Assembly (NCBI RefSeq): GCF_030815985.1
Contig: NZ_JAUSXM010000001.1
Coordinates: 1,922,001 to 1,986,000, forward strand
Reading direction: 5' to 3'
Origin: Paenibacillus sp. W2I17
GTDB lineage: Bacteria > Bacillota > Bacilli > Paenibacillales > Paenibacillaceae
Length of the DNA stretch: 64,000 nt
Position numbers and translations under genes: made by a program. The notes beneath the pieces were generated by a model. The model worked only from the letters and a program-made list of their open reading frames with translations. It did not search any database and was not told where the DNA came from. Positions 9,424 to 17,901 of the stretch are shown piece after piece (within the stretch, counting starts at the first letter, position 1; the number at the start of each line of letters is the position of its first letter).

Positions 9424-11700
9424 ATGAAGCACGAACTCGTTAAACCGGATATCACCGTCATCGGGGGCGGGCTTGCTGGCGTATGCGCTGCCATATCTGC
9501 TGCCCGGCTGGGCCAACAGGTCGCTCTGGTGCAGAATCGTCCTGTACTCGGTGGCAATTCCAGCAGTGAAGTACGTGTGTGGGTCTGCGGCGCTACCGCC
9601 CACGGGATTAACCGCTATGCCCGTGAGACGGGCATCATGGGGGAACTGTTTGTAGAGAATCAGTATCGTAATCCAGAGGGCAATCCCTATCTCTGGGACT
9701 TGATCATTCTGGAAGCCGTTCGAGCTGAATCCAACATCAGCCTGTACCTGAACACGGATGTACATGAAGTCGAGGCCACTGGGGATGGAGATGAACGCAT
9801 GATCACCTCCGTTACCGGATGGATGATGGGTTCTGAGCGCAAAATCCGATTCGAGAGTCAGATCTATCTGGACTGTACGGGTGATGGATTGGTCGGCTTT
9901 CTGGCTGGAGCCAAGTTTGCACTCGGGCGGGAAGCCCGCAGCAAATATGGCGAAGAGTGGGCACCAGAGGTGGCTGATCAGATCACGCTGGGCAGTACAC
10001 TTCTCTTCTATACCAAGGATACTGGTGCGCCTGTCCGTTATATCCCGCCTTCTTTTGCCAAGGATATCACACAGACCAGCATTCCGATTCGCCGGGTCAT
10101 TCGCAGCGGGGATTCCGGTTGTCATTACTGGTGGATTGAATGGGGCGGTGAACATGACACCGTTCATGACAATGAGCTGATCCGTGATGAACTGTGGTCC
10201 GTGATTTACGGGATCTGGGACTATATCAAGAACTCCGGCAAGTTCGAAGCTGACCAGATGACGCTGGAGTGGATTGGTTCTCTGCCTGGCAAAAGGGAGT
10301 ACCGCCGCTTCACGGGTGACTATGTGCTCACCCAGAACGATATTATCAGCCAGCGGGAGTTCCCGGATGCCGTTGCCTTTGGCGGCTGGTCCATTGACCT
10401 GCATCCCCCGCAGGGCATGTATGCCGAAGCGAGTGGCTCGAAGCATATGCATGCCGATGGCGTATATCACGTGCCGTTCCGCTCGTTGTATTCCGCGAAT
10501 GTGCGGAATATGCTCATGGCCGGGCGCGACATCAGTGCATCACATGTCGCCTTCGGCACAACCCGCGTCATGGCAACATGCGCGGTCATCGGCGAAGCCG
10601 CGGGTACGGGCGCGGCGCTCTGCGCGGCCATGGGGGTGTCGCCGCGCGAGCTGCACGCGAGGCATCTGGCGGTCCTGCAGCAGACATTGCTGCGGCAGGA
10701 CGCTTCCATCATCGGGGTGCGCAGCCACGATGAGCTGGATCTGGCCCGGCGTGCCCAGGTTACAGCCTCCAGCACGCTGGCCGGCATCGCCCTTGAGCAG
10801 CCTGGCGAGACGTACCCGCTGGGTACGGATGTTGCCCTGCTGCTGCCCGTGCATCCAATGCTTAGCGGCCTGGAGCTGCTGCTGGATGCATCCAGCGATA
10901 CCGCGCTGACGGTAGAGCTGTGGGATACGGGGCGTAAGGAGAACTACGTCCCGCATTCGTTACAAGTTACGGCGACTGTTAACGTTACAACAGGAACTGC
11001 GCAGTGGGTGAAGCTTCCGCTCGAATGGCGACCGGAAGAACCGCAGAATGCTTTTATTATCATCCGTGCCAATAAAGCCGTCTCACTCTACCATTCGACG
11101 GAGGCACACAGCGGCGTGCTGATCTTCTTCAAAACAGAAGAAAACCACGTGTCCAAAAATCTGGAGGATCATGCCACGGATCAGCCTGTCGTATTATGGT
11201 CCATGCAAGGGTTGGCGCGTCAGCCCTTCTGCTGTCGTACCCTCTCTGAGACCACGGCCTATTCAGCGGACAACACGATCAACGGTTACCATCGACCTTA
11301 TGGTGGGCCGCAACAGTGGATGTCACAGCCGATGCAGTCTGGCAAGCCGGAATGGGTACAACTGACATGGGAAGAACCACAAACCTTGGCTGAATTGCAC
11401 TTGACGTTTAATGATGATGTGAACGAGGATCTGGTTAATTTACATCACCATCAGACTGCATTCCGTGTGATGCCTGAACTTGTGCGTGATTATCGGGTGG
11501 AGGTATTAAGTCGGTCTGGGGAATGGATCGAGATTGTACATGTAACGGAAAACCGCAAAAGAAAAGTCATTCATACCCTGGATACACCTGTGTATTCACA
11601 GGTGCTTAGAGTGAACATGGATGCCACCAATGGAAGCAAGTACGCGGAGTTAATCGAGATTCGGGCCTATGGGGAGCCAAGGTTGACAGGCAAAAGCTAA
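9424..11700 (+). CDS. FAD-dependent oxidoreductase with C-terminal beta-sandwich region
   Basis: A 758-residue protein. The N-terminus has the Rossmann FAD motif VIGGGLAGVCAAISAARLG (residues 12-30) followed by VLGGNSSSEVRVW, as in FAD_oxidored family proteins found in glycan-utilisation loci. The FAD domain closes near residue 400 (MLMAGRDISASHVAFGTTRVM then GEAAGTGAALC). After about 420 the protein continues into regions resembling carbohydrate-binding beta-sandwiches: WVKLPLEWRPEEPQNAFIII, then WVQLTWEEPQTLAELHLTFN and a discoidin-like end. There is no signal peptide, so it is predicted cytoplasmic. GAGAGGTG lies 5 bases before the ATG. It is probably controlled by the divergent AraC protein. 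The substrate is unknown; a sugar or uronate oxidation is a guess from context. Confidence 0.85.
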   Translation: MKHELVKPDITVIGGGLAGVCAAISAARLGQQVALVQNRPVLGGNSSSEVRVWVCGATAHGINRYARETGIMGELFVENQYRNPEGNPYLWDLIILEAVRAESNISLYLNTDVHEVEATGDGDERMITSVTGWMMGSERKIRFESQIYLDCTGDGLVGFLAGAKFALGREARSKYGEEWAPEVADQITLGSTLLFYTKDTGAPVRYIPPSFAKDITQTSIPIRRVIRSGDSGCHYWWIEWGGEHDTVHDNELIRDELWSVIYGIWDYIKNSGKFEADQMTLEWIGSLPGKREYRRFTGDYVLTQNDIISQREFPDAVAFGGWSIDLHPPQGMYAEASGSKHMHADGVYHVPFRSLYSANVRNMLMAGRDISASHVAFGTTRVMATCAVIGEAAGTGAALCAAMGVSPRELHARHLAVLQQTLLRQDASIIGVRSHDELDLARRAQVTASSTLAGIALEQPGETYPLGTDVALLLPVHPMLSGLELLLDASSDTALTVELWDTGRKENYVPHSLQVTATVNVTTGTAQWVKLPLEWRPEEPQNAFIIIRANKAVSLYHSTEAHSGVLIFFKTEENHVSKNLEDHATDQPVVLWSMQGLARQPFCCRTLSETTAYSADNTINGYHRPYGGPQQWMSQPMQSGKPEWVQLTWEEPQTLAELHLTFNDDVNEDLVNLHHHQTAFRVMPELVRDYRVEVLSRSGEWIEIVHVTENRKRKVIHTLDTPVYSQVLRVNMDATNGSKYAELIEIRAYGEPRLTGKS

Positions 11701-11710
11701 ACGCAAAACA

Positions 11711-11761
11711 CATTGGAATAACCCCTGGGATTTCTCATGAATTCTAGAGGTTATTCCAATG
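11711..11761. terminator. bidirectional terminator-like inverted repeat
   Basis: A perfect 13-bp inverted repeat (CATTGGAATAACC / GGTTATTCCAATG) with a 25-base loop lies between the convergent ends of the oxidoreductase gene and the DUF1648 gene. T tracts are weak on both sides. Confidence 0.6.
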
Positions 11762-11774
11762 CCTTTAAAGAGGT

Positions 11775-12275
11775 CTATTTCAACTTAAATGATCTGTATA
11801 TAAAAAATGCAATTGAACCAAATAAAACGATAATGAATATAACAATGGGCAACCAACCGTTGTTAGCCTCTTTTTCACTGGAAAAACCAAGGATCATCCA
11901 ACTTATATACATGAAAAACAGTGTTATTTCAGCCTTCATTACATTAACCATGATACGAGCATTTGTATATTGTCTCTCTGCGTTGTCTAAATTTAAGTTC
12001 AAGTAATTATATGTATGTGGGTATTTTTCAAGAATCGATAGACCAATCCATAATATAAGTCCGATTATTAATGGTATCCAAACGACCCACTTTCCCCCCC
12101 ACCCATCCGGTTCTCCTTTCATATTAAAATGTATCGGCAACTCATTCGGTAATGTCATCCATTGCTGGGTGAAGTATAACGTAAAGATAAAAAACAACAT
12201 AAATGTCGTGATGTCTAACACTATTTCTACTCTCGTTTTCTTGATTGCTATCTTTGGACGTTCTTTGAGCTCCAA
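11775..12275 (-). CDS. DUF1648 membrane protein
   Basis: A 166-residue protein with four predicted transmembrane helices (about 20-38, 65-80, 115-130, 142-160). The first extracytoplasmic loop has LPNELPIHFNMKGEPDGWG, the DUF1648 signature (LPxHFxxxGxxDGWG) also present in SdpI-like immunity proteins. A TTG start at 12275 is preceded by AAGGAG at 12 bases; no in-frame ATG fits better. The role is unknown. It stands apart from the GH105 operon, with a terminator-like hairpin between them. Confidence 0.75.
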   Translation of the reverse strand: MELKERPKIAIKKTRVEIVLDITTFMLFFIFTLYFTQQWMTLPNELPIHFNMKGEPDGWGGKWVVWIPLIIGLILWIGLSILEKYPHTYNYLNLNLDNAERQYTNARIMVNVMKAEITLFFMYISWMILGFSSEKEANNGWLPIVIFIIVLFGSIAFFIYRSFKLK

Positions 12276-12364
12276 TTTTGTTCACTACTCCTTCAATAAT
12301 CTATTTAGTAGAGGCACTTCAAAGGAGTATAGAACAAAATAGGTGCCCTTTCAAACCAAAAGGA

Positions 12365-12384
12365 GGATACAGGAAACTGTATCC
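12365..12384 (-). terminator. hairpin after the GH105 gene
   Basis: A perfect 8-bp stem GGATACAG / CTGTATCC with a 4-base loop. On the minus strand it is followed by TCCTTTT. It lies just after the stop of the GH105 gene and is a weak terminator candidate. Confidence 0.5.
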
Positions 12385-12412
12385 CCCATCCTCCGTACAA
12401 GTCCGACTTCTT

Positions 12413-13483
12413 CTATTCGGCGGTTGGGACCCGCAAGCCCTCAATCAGAATAAACAACGTAAGTGCTTGTCCATATCCCATCGGACTGATCGCTATATCT
12501 TTATAAAACTGAGCATCCTGCCCCACAGGAGTACCATAGGACACCTGCTGTACAACTCCGTGATCATCAATTTGTTTCAACACTGCTTCAAGCGCCCTCA
12601 AGCCATTCTGGCGATAGGATTCATCCAGGTATCTATACCGGATTCCCTTGAGAATGCCGTATCCAATCGCTGCTGTTGCCGAGGTTTCTTTGTAAGAGGT
12701 GGGATCATCCAGAACAGTGTGCCACATGCCATCCTCACCCTGAAGCTTGCTCAGTGCTCTGACTTGAGCGGTTGCTGTATCCAGCAGATAGGCCTTCAGC
12801 CCGTCTTCGATCGGAATGATATTCAGAAAATCCATAACTCCCGCCGTATACCATGCATTGCCCCTTCCCCAATGAACAGCACCATAGTTATGATTTCCAT
12901 TGAAATCCCAGCCATGATAGAACAAACCGGTTTCCTTGTTATATAGATATTTGATATGCACAAGGAACTGTCGTTTGGCTTCTTCCACCATGTCGGGTTT
13001 CTTGAAGTAGACCCCTGCCTTGGCCAAAAATAGCACCGTCATAAACAGGGTATCAATCAAAATTTGACCATCATTGGCGTCTCCCGTGATCATATGTTGA
13101 AACGCACCATCTCCGGTACGCAGCAGTCCATCCATGATCCAACTGCTCCACTCCTCACAGACCCGTTCGTACTCCCTGTTTCCGGTCAGCTCGCATAGTG
13201 AGATCAAAGTAAGAAGCGGAGCACAGGTGTTCACATTTTTTTCTGGTAATCCTTCCATCATCCTTGCATTGTACCATGATTCCAGAAATTCCAGCACTTT
13301 AGGATCTTTCGTTGCCTCATGGAGCTGAAGTAAGCCGTATAGACCGACACCTTGCGGCCATTCCCATAGATGTATGTCGATTAGTCCGATGGGAAACTGT
13401 TCATTGATGCTTGTGTTTTTCATAGACTCCATCGCTTGGGATACCTTGCTTATTCTCTCCTGCAACACCATTTGATTCGGCAT
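12413..13483 (-). CDS. glycoside hydrolase family 105/88-type unsaturated glycuronyl hydrolase
   Basis: A 356-residue (alpha/alpha)6-barrel protein of the YteR/YesR class. Family marks are ILIDTLFMTVLFLAKAG (Asp as the likely catalytic residue), HGWDFNG, HWGRGNAWY and ETSATAAIGYGILKG. Such enzymes remove the 4,5-unsaturated uronic acid from oligosaccharides left by polysaccharide lyases. There is no signal peptide, so it acts in the cytoplasm after import. The start at 13483 has AGGGAG 11 bases upstream; a GTG at 13513 directly after the preceding stop is an alternative. It is the last gene of an operon that begins with the AraC gene at 20077. Confidence 0.9.
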   Translation of the reverse strand: MPNQMVLQERISKVSQAMESMKNTSINEQFPIGLIDIHLWEWPQGVGLYGLLQLHEATKDPKVLEFLESWYNARMMEGLPEKNVNTCAPLLTLISLCELTGNREYERVCEEWSSWIMDGLLRTGDGAFQHMITGDANDGQILIDTLFMTVLFLAKAGVYFKKPDMVEEAKRQFLVHIKYLYNKETGLFYHGWDFNGNHNYGAVHWGRGNAWYTAGVMDFLNIIPIEDGLKAYLLDTATAQVRALSKLQGEDGMWHTVLDDPTSYKETSATAAIGYGILKGIRYRYLDESYRQNGLRALEAVLKQIDDHGVVQQVSYGTPVGQDAQFYKDIAISPMGYGQALTLFILIEGLRVPTAE

Positions 13484-13518
13484 GTTGGTTATCACTCCCT
13501 TGGTTTCTTGCACACGAT

Positions 13519-16074
13519 TCAGCGCTCGATGTCCAGTAACTTCAGTTGTCCCTTCACTCCATGACCGTCATGTACGATTTCCTCTTCTTGAATATGAAAA
13601 GGCTTGTTCATTCCCCATCGAATTGGACCATATACCGGGTCTGTTAGAGTGAGAGTTAAAGCTTGACTATCGAATTGCGGGCTTGCAGAACGAACTTGGT
13701 TTATAAAAGCGTCAAACGACCCGAATTGCTGTTCGCTTCCTGCTCTTATAATCCAGGCGTTACGTAAGCCAGGGGAAATAAGCTCACGCTCTCTCGTCAC
13801 CCCGTTGCTCTCCATACTCGTCCCGTTAGCCGCATATATGGCCGCATACCCCTTATCCAAACGGGCAAAATGCCAGTTCTCATGCCTTACCCATTCCGTG
13901 AAGGAGTGAGTAGGAAAATAAGCATGTGTCCAGTCAGAGTTGTTATCCGCAGGAACATCAAACATCATCAAAGCGATCCCCTCATGCTGAACAACATCGG
14001 GCAATATCCCATTCCCAGCCCAGAAGCAAGGTCGACCATCCCCATGCTTGTATATTTCTGCCGGATGATTCACCCAGATCAGCGCCTCAGGTGATAGCGA
14101 TAAATGCTGGACATGCTCCTGATAACCTGGCTTGCCTGGGCGGAACCGAATGATTGAGGATAAGGAATATTCCTTGGTCCGACAATGATAGAGCTTGGCG
14201 TAACCTCCCTTGCCCTGCTGATTGGCGAACACCAATTGCTGATTGTCCCCAAGCAACAGATGCTCCTGATATGCTGCTGGAGGACTGTAATCCGATAAAC
14301 TCAAGGCAACATTGCTTATTGAATAATTGTTTACATGACCAACGCCATAAGCGATCCAGCACATTGAAGTGGTTCCCGCTGCATAACTACCCAGCAGTTC
14401 CTTCTCATAGCTGCGCCCAAACGTTGTAGACAAGACTCCTTGATGCATCTGAACGGTAATATAATAAAATAACAGGTCCATTGCCTTTTTGGCTTGCTGC
14501 CTGAGCTGTTCATTATGGGCAAATTCATAGATATGCAACAACCCAACCGCATCAATCGGAATGTATGCACTTGAATTCCATTCTGCCAATCCTTCATCCA
14601 AAAAGCGCTCAAACCATAATGCAAGCCTCTGCTCTGCTTTTTGACGGTGTACTTCACCGGATTCACCACTGTTGCTGAACGTTTCATCCCCAAACAGCTG
14701 TCCGGCTAACAGTTCATTGGTATGGAACAACAAGGCATGGTTCTCACTGAAGAACCACATCACATCATCGCCAGGTTCATCAATCCAATATCGATAGCCC
14801 AGAATGCTTGCTTTTACCCGATCCCAGAACGACTCACTGAACAGACCACTATTTCGTTCATCTCTCCAAAGACGGAACAGTCCCACCAGATAGAAGTCAC
14901 TGCAATCCTTCCGTTGCTCAATCCCTTCCAAACCATCAAGCAAAATGTTCTCCGCTTCTTGCAGATTGCCTCCTGTTTTGATCATGGCGATGGCCTTATG
15001 AATATTGGGACTGCCCTTCTCGGCAATGCATTGCAGAGCCAGGGATTTGCGGGCTTCAATATCCGCAGCTTGCTGAGCAGCCTCATCATAGCTGGTATCA
15101 TAGGATTGGCAGCCGAACTTCTTGGTTAGTACAACGTTTGAAACTGAAATAGCCAGCGTGAAGTATACGTAATGATGACCGAGTTGATTCGTATGTGCCA
15201 GGACCAGGTCCGTTTCCTTTTCGGCTATGTGTATCGTCTTAGTTTCGGTGCCATCAAAAAAATTGCCATACTGAATATCAACCTCTCTAACGATATCCGG
15301 CAAGGGAAGCGGCAGCTTAAGCTTAATCTGCTCACCTCTGAAGAGATCTGAAGGAAAATGAGCCTGTTCGAGGGCTTCCTCTGCGGATTTTACAGACTCC
15401 GACAAATGAGGAGCAATAGGCAGGGAAATCACCAATTCCTCGTCTCCCAGATATTCCACCGCAAAAGCATACATCGTATCCCGCTCAGCCAGATCCTCCC
15501 AGCAGGCATAGATCTCATTGATTCCAGCTACTAGTTCAGCTTTAATAACGACTTCCTGCTCCTTGTTACGCGTGAGTGGTGCAAAGTCCGTTACCATTTC
15601 CCCATTCACCCACAACGTCAGACTGCCATAGGTCTTAATCCGCAAAGAGGCGGTATGAGCAGTCGGAGAAATGAGTCTTGTCGCCGCGTAACTGCGCAGA
15701 TGTGTCGGTACAAACCAAAATCCTGATTGCTCCACCCGTGGATTATTCCAAGGTGAATACAGTGCCCAAGGCATTCCGTTCTCTTCTCCAACGAAGTCGT
15801 CTCCCGGGCTAGGAAACTCGCTCCATTGATCAAAAAATCGGTTCACAGGCTGCGTTCTCCTATGTTCTACAAATTCCTTTCTGCATGGATTCTCATGAAT
15901 GGCAAAACCGTCGATTAGCCAATCATTAATATCTCCCTCCATCGTTGTTGGAACAAAGGCAACAGGCTTTGTATATATGCCGCTGATCATCCAATGATTA
16001 ATGACCTGATTGTGACCTAATTTCATAGGTTTATAATTCAAGGTATCCATCCCACTCCGGGTGGTATCTGACAT
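13519..16074 (-). CDS. large cytoplasmic protein of unknown family in a glycan-utilisation operon
   Basis: An 851-residue protein without signal peptide. Residues about 100-235 look like a jelly-roll sugar-binding domain (SLRIKTYGSLTLWVNGEMV). A mostly helical middle (330-600) contains DDVMWFFSENHALLFHTNEL and AEWNSSAYIPIDAVGLLH, which fit an alpha-toroid like those of heparinase-type lyases and six-hairpin glycosidases. The rest (620-851) is beta-rich (IWVNHPAEIYKHGDGRPCFWAGNG), as in the beta-sandwich of heparinase-like lyases. I do not recognise a named CAZy family. AAAGGATGA lies 5 bases before the ATG. It sits 5 bases after the permease stop and about 35 bases before the GH105 start. It probably processes an imported oligosaccharide, by hydrolysis or lysis. 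Confidence 0.7.
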   Translation of the reverse strand: MSDTTRSGMDTLNYKPMKLGHNQVINHWMISGIYTKPVAFVPTTMEGDINDWLIDGFAIHENPCRKEFVEHRRTQPVNRFFDQWSEFPSPGDDFVGEENGMPWALYSPWNNPRVEQSGFWFVPTHLRSYAATRLISPTAHTASLRIKTYGSLTLWVNGEMVTDFAPLTRNKEQEVVIKAELVAGINEIYACWEDLAERDTMYAFAVEYLGDEELVISLPIAPHLSESVKSAEEALEQAHFPSDLFRGEQIKLKLPLPLPDIVREVDIQYGNFFDGTETKTIHIAEKETDLVLAHTNQLGHHYVYFTLAISVSNVVLTKKFGCQSYDTSYDEAAQQAADIEARKSLALQCIAEKGSPNIHKAIAMIKTGGNLQEAENILLDGLEGIEQRKDCSDFYLVGLFRLWRDERNSGLFSESFWDRVKASILGYRYWIDEPGDDVMWFFSENHALLFHTNELLAGQLFGDETFSNSGESGEVHRQKAEQRLALWFERFLDEGLAEWNSSAYIPIDAVGLLHIYEFAHNEQLRQQAKKAMDLLFYYITVQMHQGVLSTTFGRSYEKELLGSYAAGTTSMCWIAYGVGHVNNYSISNVALSLSDYSPPAAYQEHLLLGDNQQLVFANQQGKGGYAKLYHCRTKEYSLSSIIRFRPGKPGYQEHVQHLSLSPEALIWVNHPAEIYKHGDGRPCFWAGNGILPDVVQHEGIALMMFDVPADNNSDWTHAYFPTHSFTEWVRHENWHFARLDKGYAAIYAANGTSMESNGVTRERELISPGLRNAWIIRAGSEQQFGSFDAFINQVRSASPQFDSQALTLTLTDPVYGPIRWGMNKPFHIQEEEIVHDGHGVKGQLKLLDIER

Positions 16075-16079
16075 TCAAC

Positions 16080-16904
16080 TCATCCTTTCATTCCTGAAGT
16101 AATCATACCGCTGACAAAATACCGTTGGAAAACCATAAAAACAATAAGTACCGGAAGCATCGTGATGACGGACATCGCAAGCAAACTTCCCCAATCTACG
16201 TTGTATTCACCAATAAAATTAGAGAGCGCAAGCTGGATGGTATATTTCGATGGATCACTAATCGCAATTAACGGCCATACAAAATCATCCCATCTCCACA
16301 TGAAGGAGAAGATTGCGAGCACCGCAAGAATTGGCTTCGCTATCGGAAGAATAATGCTCCAGTAAATTTTCCATTCGCCCGCTCCATCCATCCGGGCAGC
16401 TTCCAACAGCTCATCCGGTACGCTCAACAAATACTGCCGCATAAGGAACACACCTGTTGGGGTTGCTGCTGGCGGGATAATAATCGCGAGCAGGCTATTA
16501 TACAACCCCAGAGCACTCAGCACTTTGAATATAGGAATCATGATTACCTCAATCGGAATCATGAGTGTTGAGACAAAACCGATTAATATGATCGTGCTTC
16601 CGCGGAAGCGGTACTTCGCGAGTGCAAAACCTGCCATGGAATTAATCAATAACAGTAGCACCGTTGAGGACACGGTTACGATCGTACTATTCATAAAATA
16701 TAAGCCAAAGTCACCTTTACTGAATGCCTCCTTGAAATGCTCGAAGGTGACGGGCTGCGGCCACAACTTGGGAGGGAAGCTGTACAGATCGCTATTCGTC
16801 TTCAGAGAAGAAATCACGACCCACAGGACAGGCAGGAGCCACACCACTGCAGCAATACTTAACATACTGTAGATGACGACTTTGACCATAGGCTTCATTA
16901 CCAT
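16080..16904 (-). CDS. carbohydrate ABC transporter permease (MalG type, CUT1)
   Basis: A 274-residue permease with six membrane segments. The EAA loop is EAARMDGAGEWKIYWSIILP and the C-terminus is SGMITSGMKG. Its ATG overlaps the TAA of the upstream permease (TAATG), which implies translational coupling; AAAGGAGGGG lies 7 bases before the ATG. It forms a pair with the gene at 16904 and imports the ligand of the lipoprotein at 17902. No ATPase is encoded in the operon. From the neighbours the cargo is probably an unsaturated or uronate-containing oligosaccharide. Confidence 0.92.
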   Translation of the reverse strand: MVMKPMVKVVIYSMLSIAAVVWLLPVLWVVISSLKTNSDLYSFPPKLWPQPVTFEHFKEAFSKGDFGLYFMNSTIVTVSSTVLLLLINSMAGFALAKYRFRGSTIILIGFVSTLMIPIEVIMIPIFKVLSALGLYNSLLAIIIPPAATPTGVFLMRQYLLSVPDELLEAARMDGAGEWKIYWSIILPIAKPILAVLAIFSFMWRWDDFVWPLIAISDPSKYTIQLALSNFIGEYNVDWGSLLAMSVITMLPVLIVFMVFQRYFVSGMITSGMKG

Positions 16905-17809
16905 TACGTAGCCCCTCCTTTCGATAGACGGAATTGCAGAGCCGAGAATCCACCGATAAGGATAAACAGCATCACCGACATGGCACTGGCCAGACCGAGC
17001 TCCTGTCTGTTAAAGCCAATCTCATAAATATATTGAACAATATAGGTGGTATCTTTGCCCGGCCCACCACCTGTAAGCGCAAACATAAGTGGGAATGCTT
17101 TGAACGCGTCAATCAGAGTCAGCATCACAACAAGCAAGCTTGTTGGCTTCAAAAGCGGGAGTGTGATATAACGAAACACCTTGATTCCCGTTGCCCCGTC
17201 CAAGCGGGCAGCCTCATAATAATCCGTAGGTATAGCCTGCAAACCCGCGATAAAAATGACCATGAAAAAGCCTGCACGTGACCATACTGTCGCGATGATT
17301 ACAGCCGTATTAGCCCAAAAGGAAGAGGTTAAAAAGCCGACGGGTTCCACACCAACCACGGTTAGCAGATGATTCAAAATGCCAAATGAATCTCCGAAAA
17401 TCCACTTCCAGGTCAATCCTACGATAATGTAAGAAATCATGGTCGGCCAGTAAAATACGGCCCTGAAGAACCCGCGCATTCTAATCTCGCGCGCAAGCAG
17501 CAAAGCAATGCCTAACGCTGCTGCATATATTAGCGGGACAACAATCGCTGCATAAATCCCCGTTCGTCCGATGGTCGACCAAAATTCCCGATCTCCTATA
17601 ATTTTGATATAATTGTCCAGCCCGTTGAACTTCATTGGGTTCAATCCATCATAGACATGGAAGGAATAATAGAGGCCCAATAAAGAGGGAAATACGATAA
17701 AAGTTCCAAAGATCAGGAGGTTGGGAAGTATAAACAGATAAGGAGCAATAACGAGCTTCCTGTTCTGTTTTGCCAGCGTATTTCTGTTTAATCGTTGTCC
17801 TTCACTCAT
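16904..17809 (-). CDS. carbohydrate ABC transporter permease (MalF/UgpA type, CUT1)
   Basis: A 301-residue permease with six membrane segments. The EAA loop is EAARLDGATGIKVFRYITLP, followed by the MalF-like FKAFPLMFALTGGGPGKDT. GGAAGGGG lies 7 bases before the ATG at 17809. It is the first permease of the GH105 locus and overlaps its partner by one base. A stem-loop between it and the binding-protein gene may set the ratio of the two. Confidence 0.92.
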   Translation of the reverse strand: MSEGQRLNRNTLAKQNRKLVIAPYLFILPNLLIFGTFIVFPSLLGLYYSFHVYDGLNPMKFNGLDNYIKIIGDREFWSTIGRTGIYAAIVVPLIYAAALGIALLLAREIRMRGFFRAVFYWPTMISYIIVGLTWKWIFGDSFGILNHLLTVVGVEPVGFLTSSFWANTAVIIATVWSRAGFFMVIFIAGLQAIPTDYYEAARLDGATGIKVFRYITLPLLKPTSLLVVMLTLIDAFKAFPLMFALTGGGPGKDTTYIVQYIYEIGFNRQELGLASAMSVMLFILIGGFSALQFRLSKGGAT

Positions 17810-17842
17810 CTGCTTGCCCCTTCCTTATGCGTTATTCGAAAG

Positions 17843-17871
17843 GGAGGCTTTACAGGTATCGATAAGCCTCC
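17843..17871 (-). terminator. intercistronic stem-loop after the SBP gene
   Basis: A perfect 8-bp stem GGAGGCTT / AAGCCTCC around a 13-base loop, between the lipoprotein gene and its permeases. There is no long T tract, so processing or mRNA stabilisation is more likely than full termination. Confidence 0.5.
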
Positions 17872-17901
17872 GTTATGCGAATTAATCAAATGACTTTACG
17901 T

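Noticed and set aside
9394..10470. 358-residue minus-strand frame opposite the FAD oxidoreductase gene
   Set aside because: It is a shadow of the plus-strand gene in a GC-rich region; there is no ribosome site and no recognisable family, while the plus frame has a clear FAD motif.
10274..10909. 211-residue plus-strand frame inside the oxidoreductase gene
   Set aside because: Arg/Cys/Trp-rich composition typical of an out-of-frame reading of high-GC coding DNA.
12278..12946. 222-residue plus-strand frame opposite GH105
   Set aside because: Antisense to a gene with clear GH105 motifs; no ribosome site.
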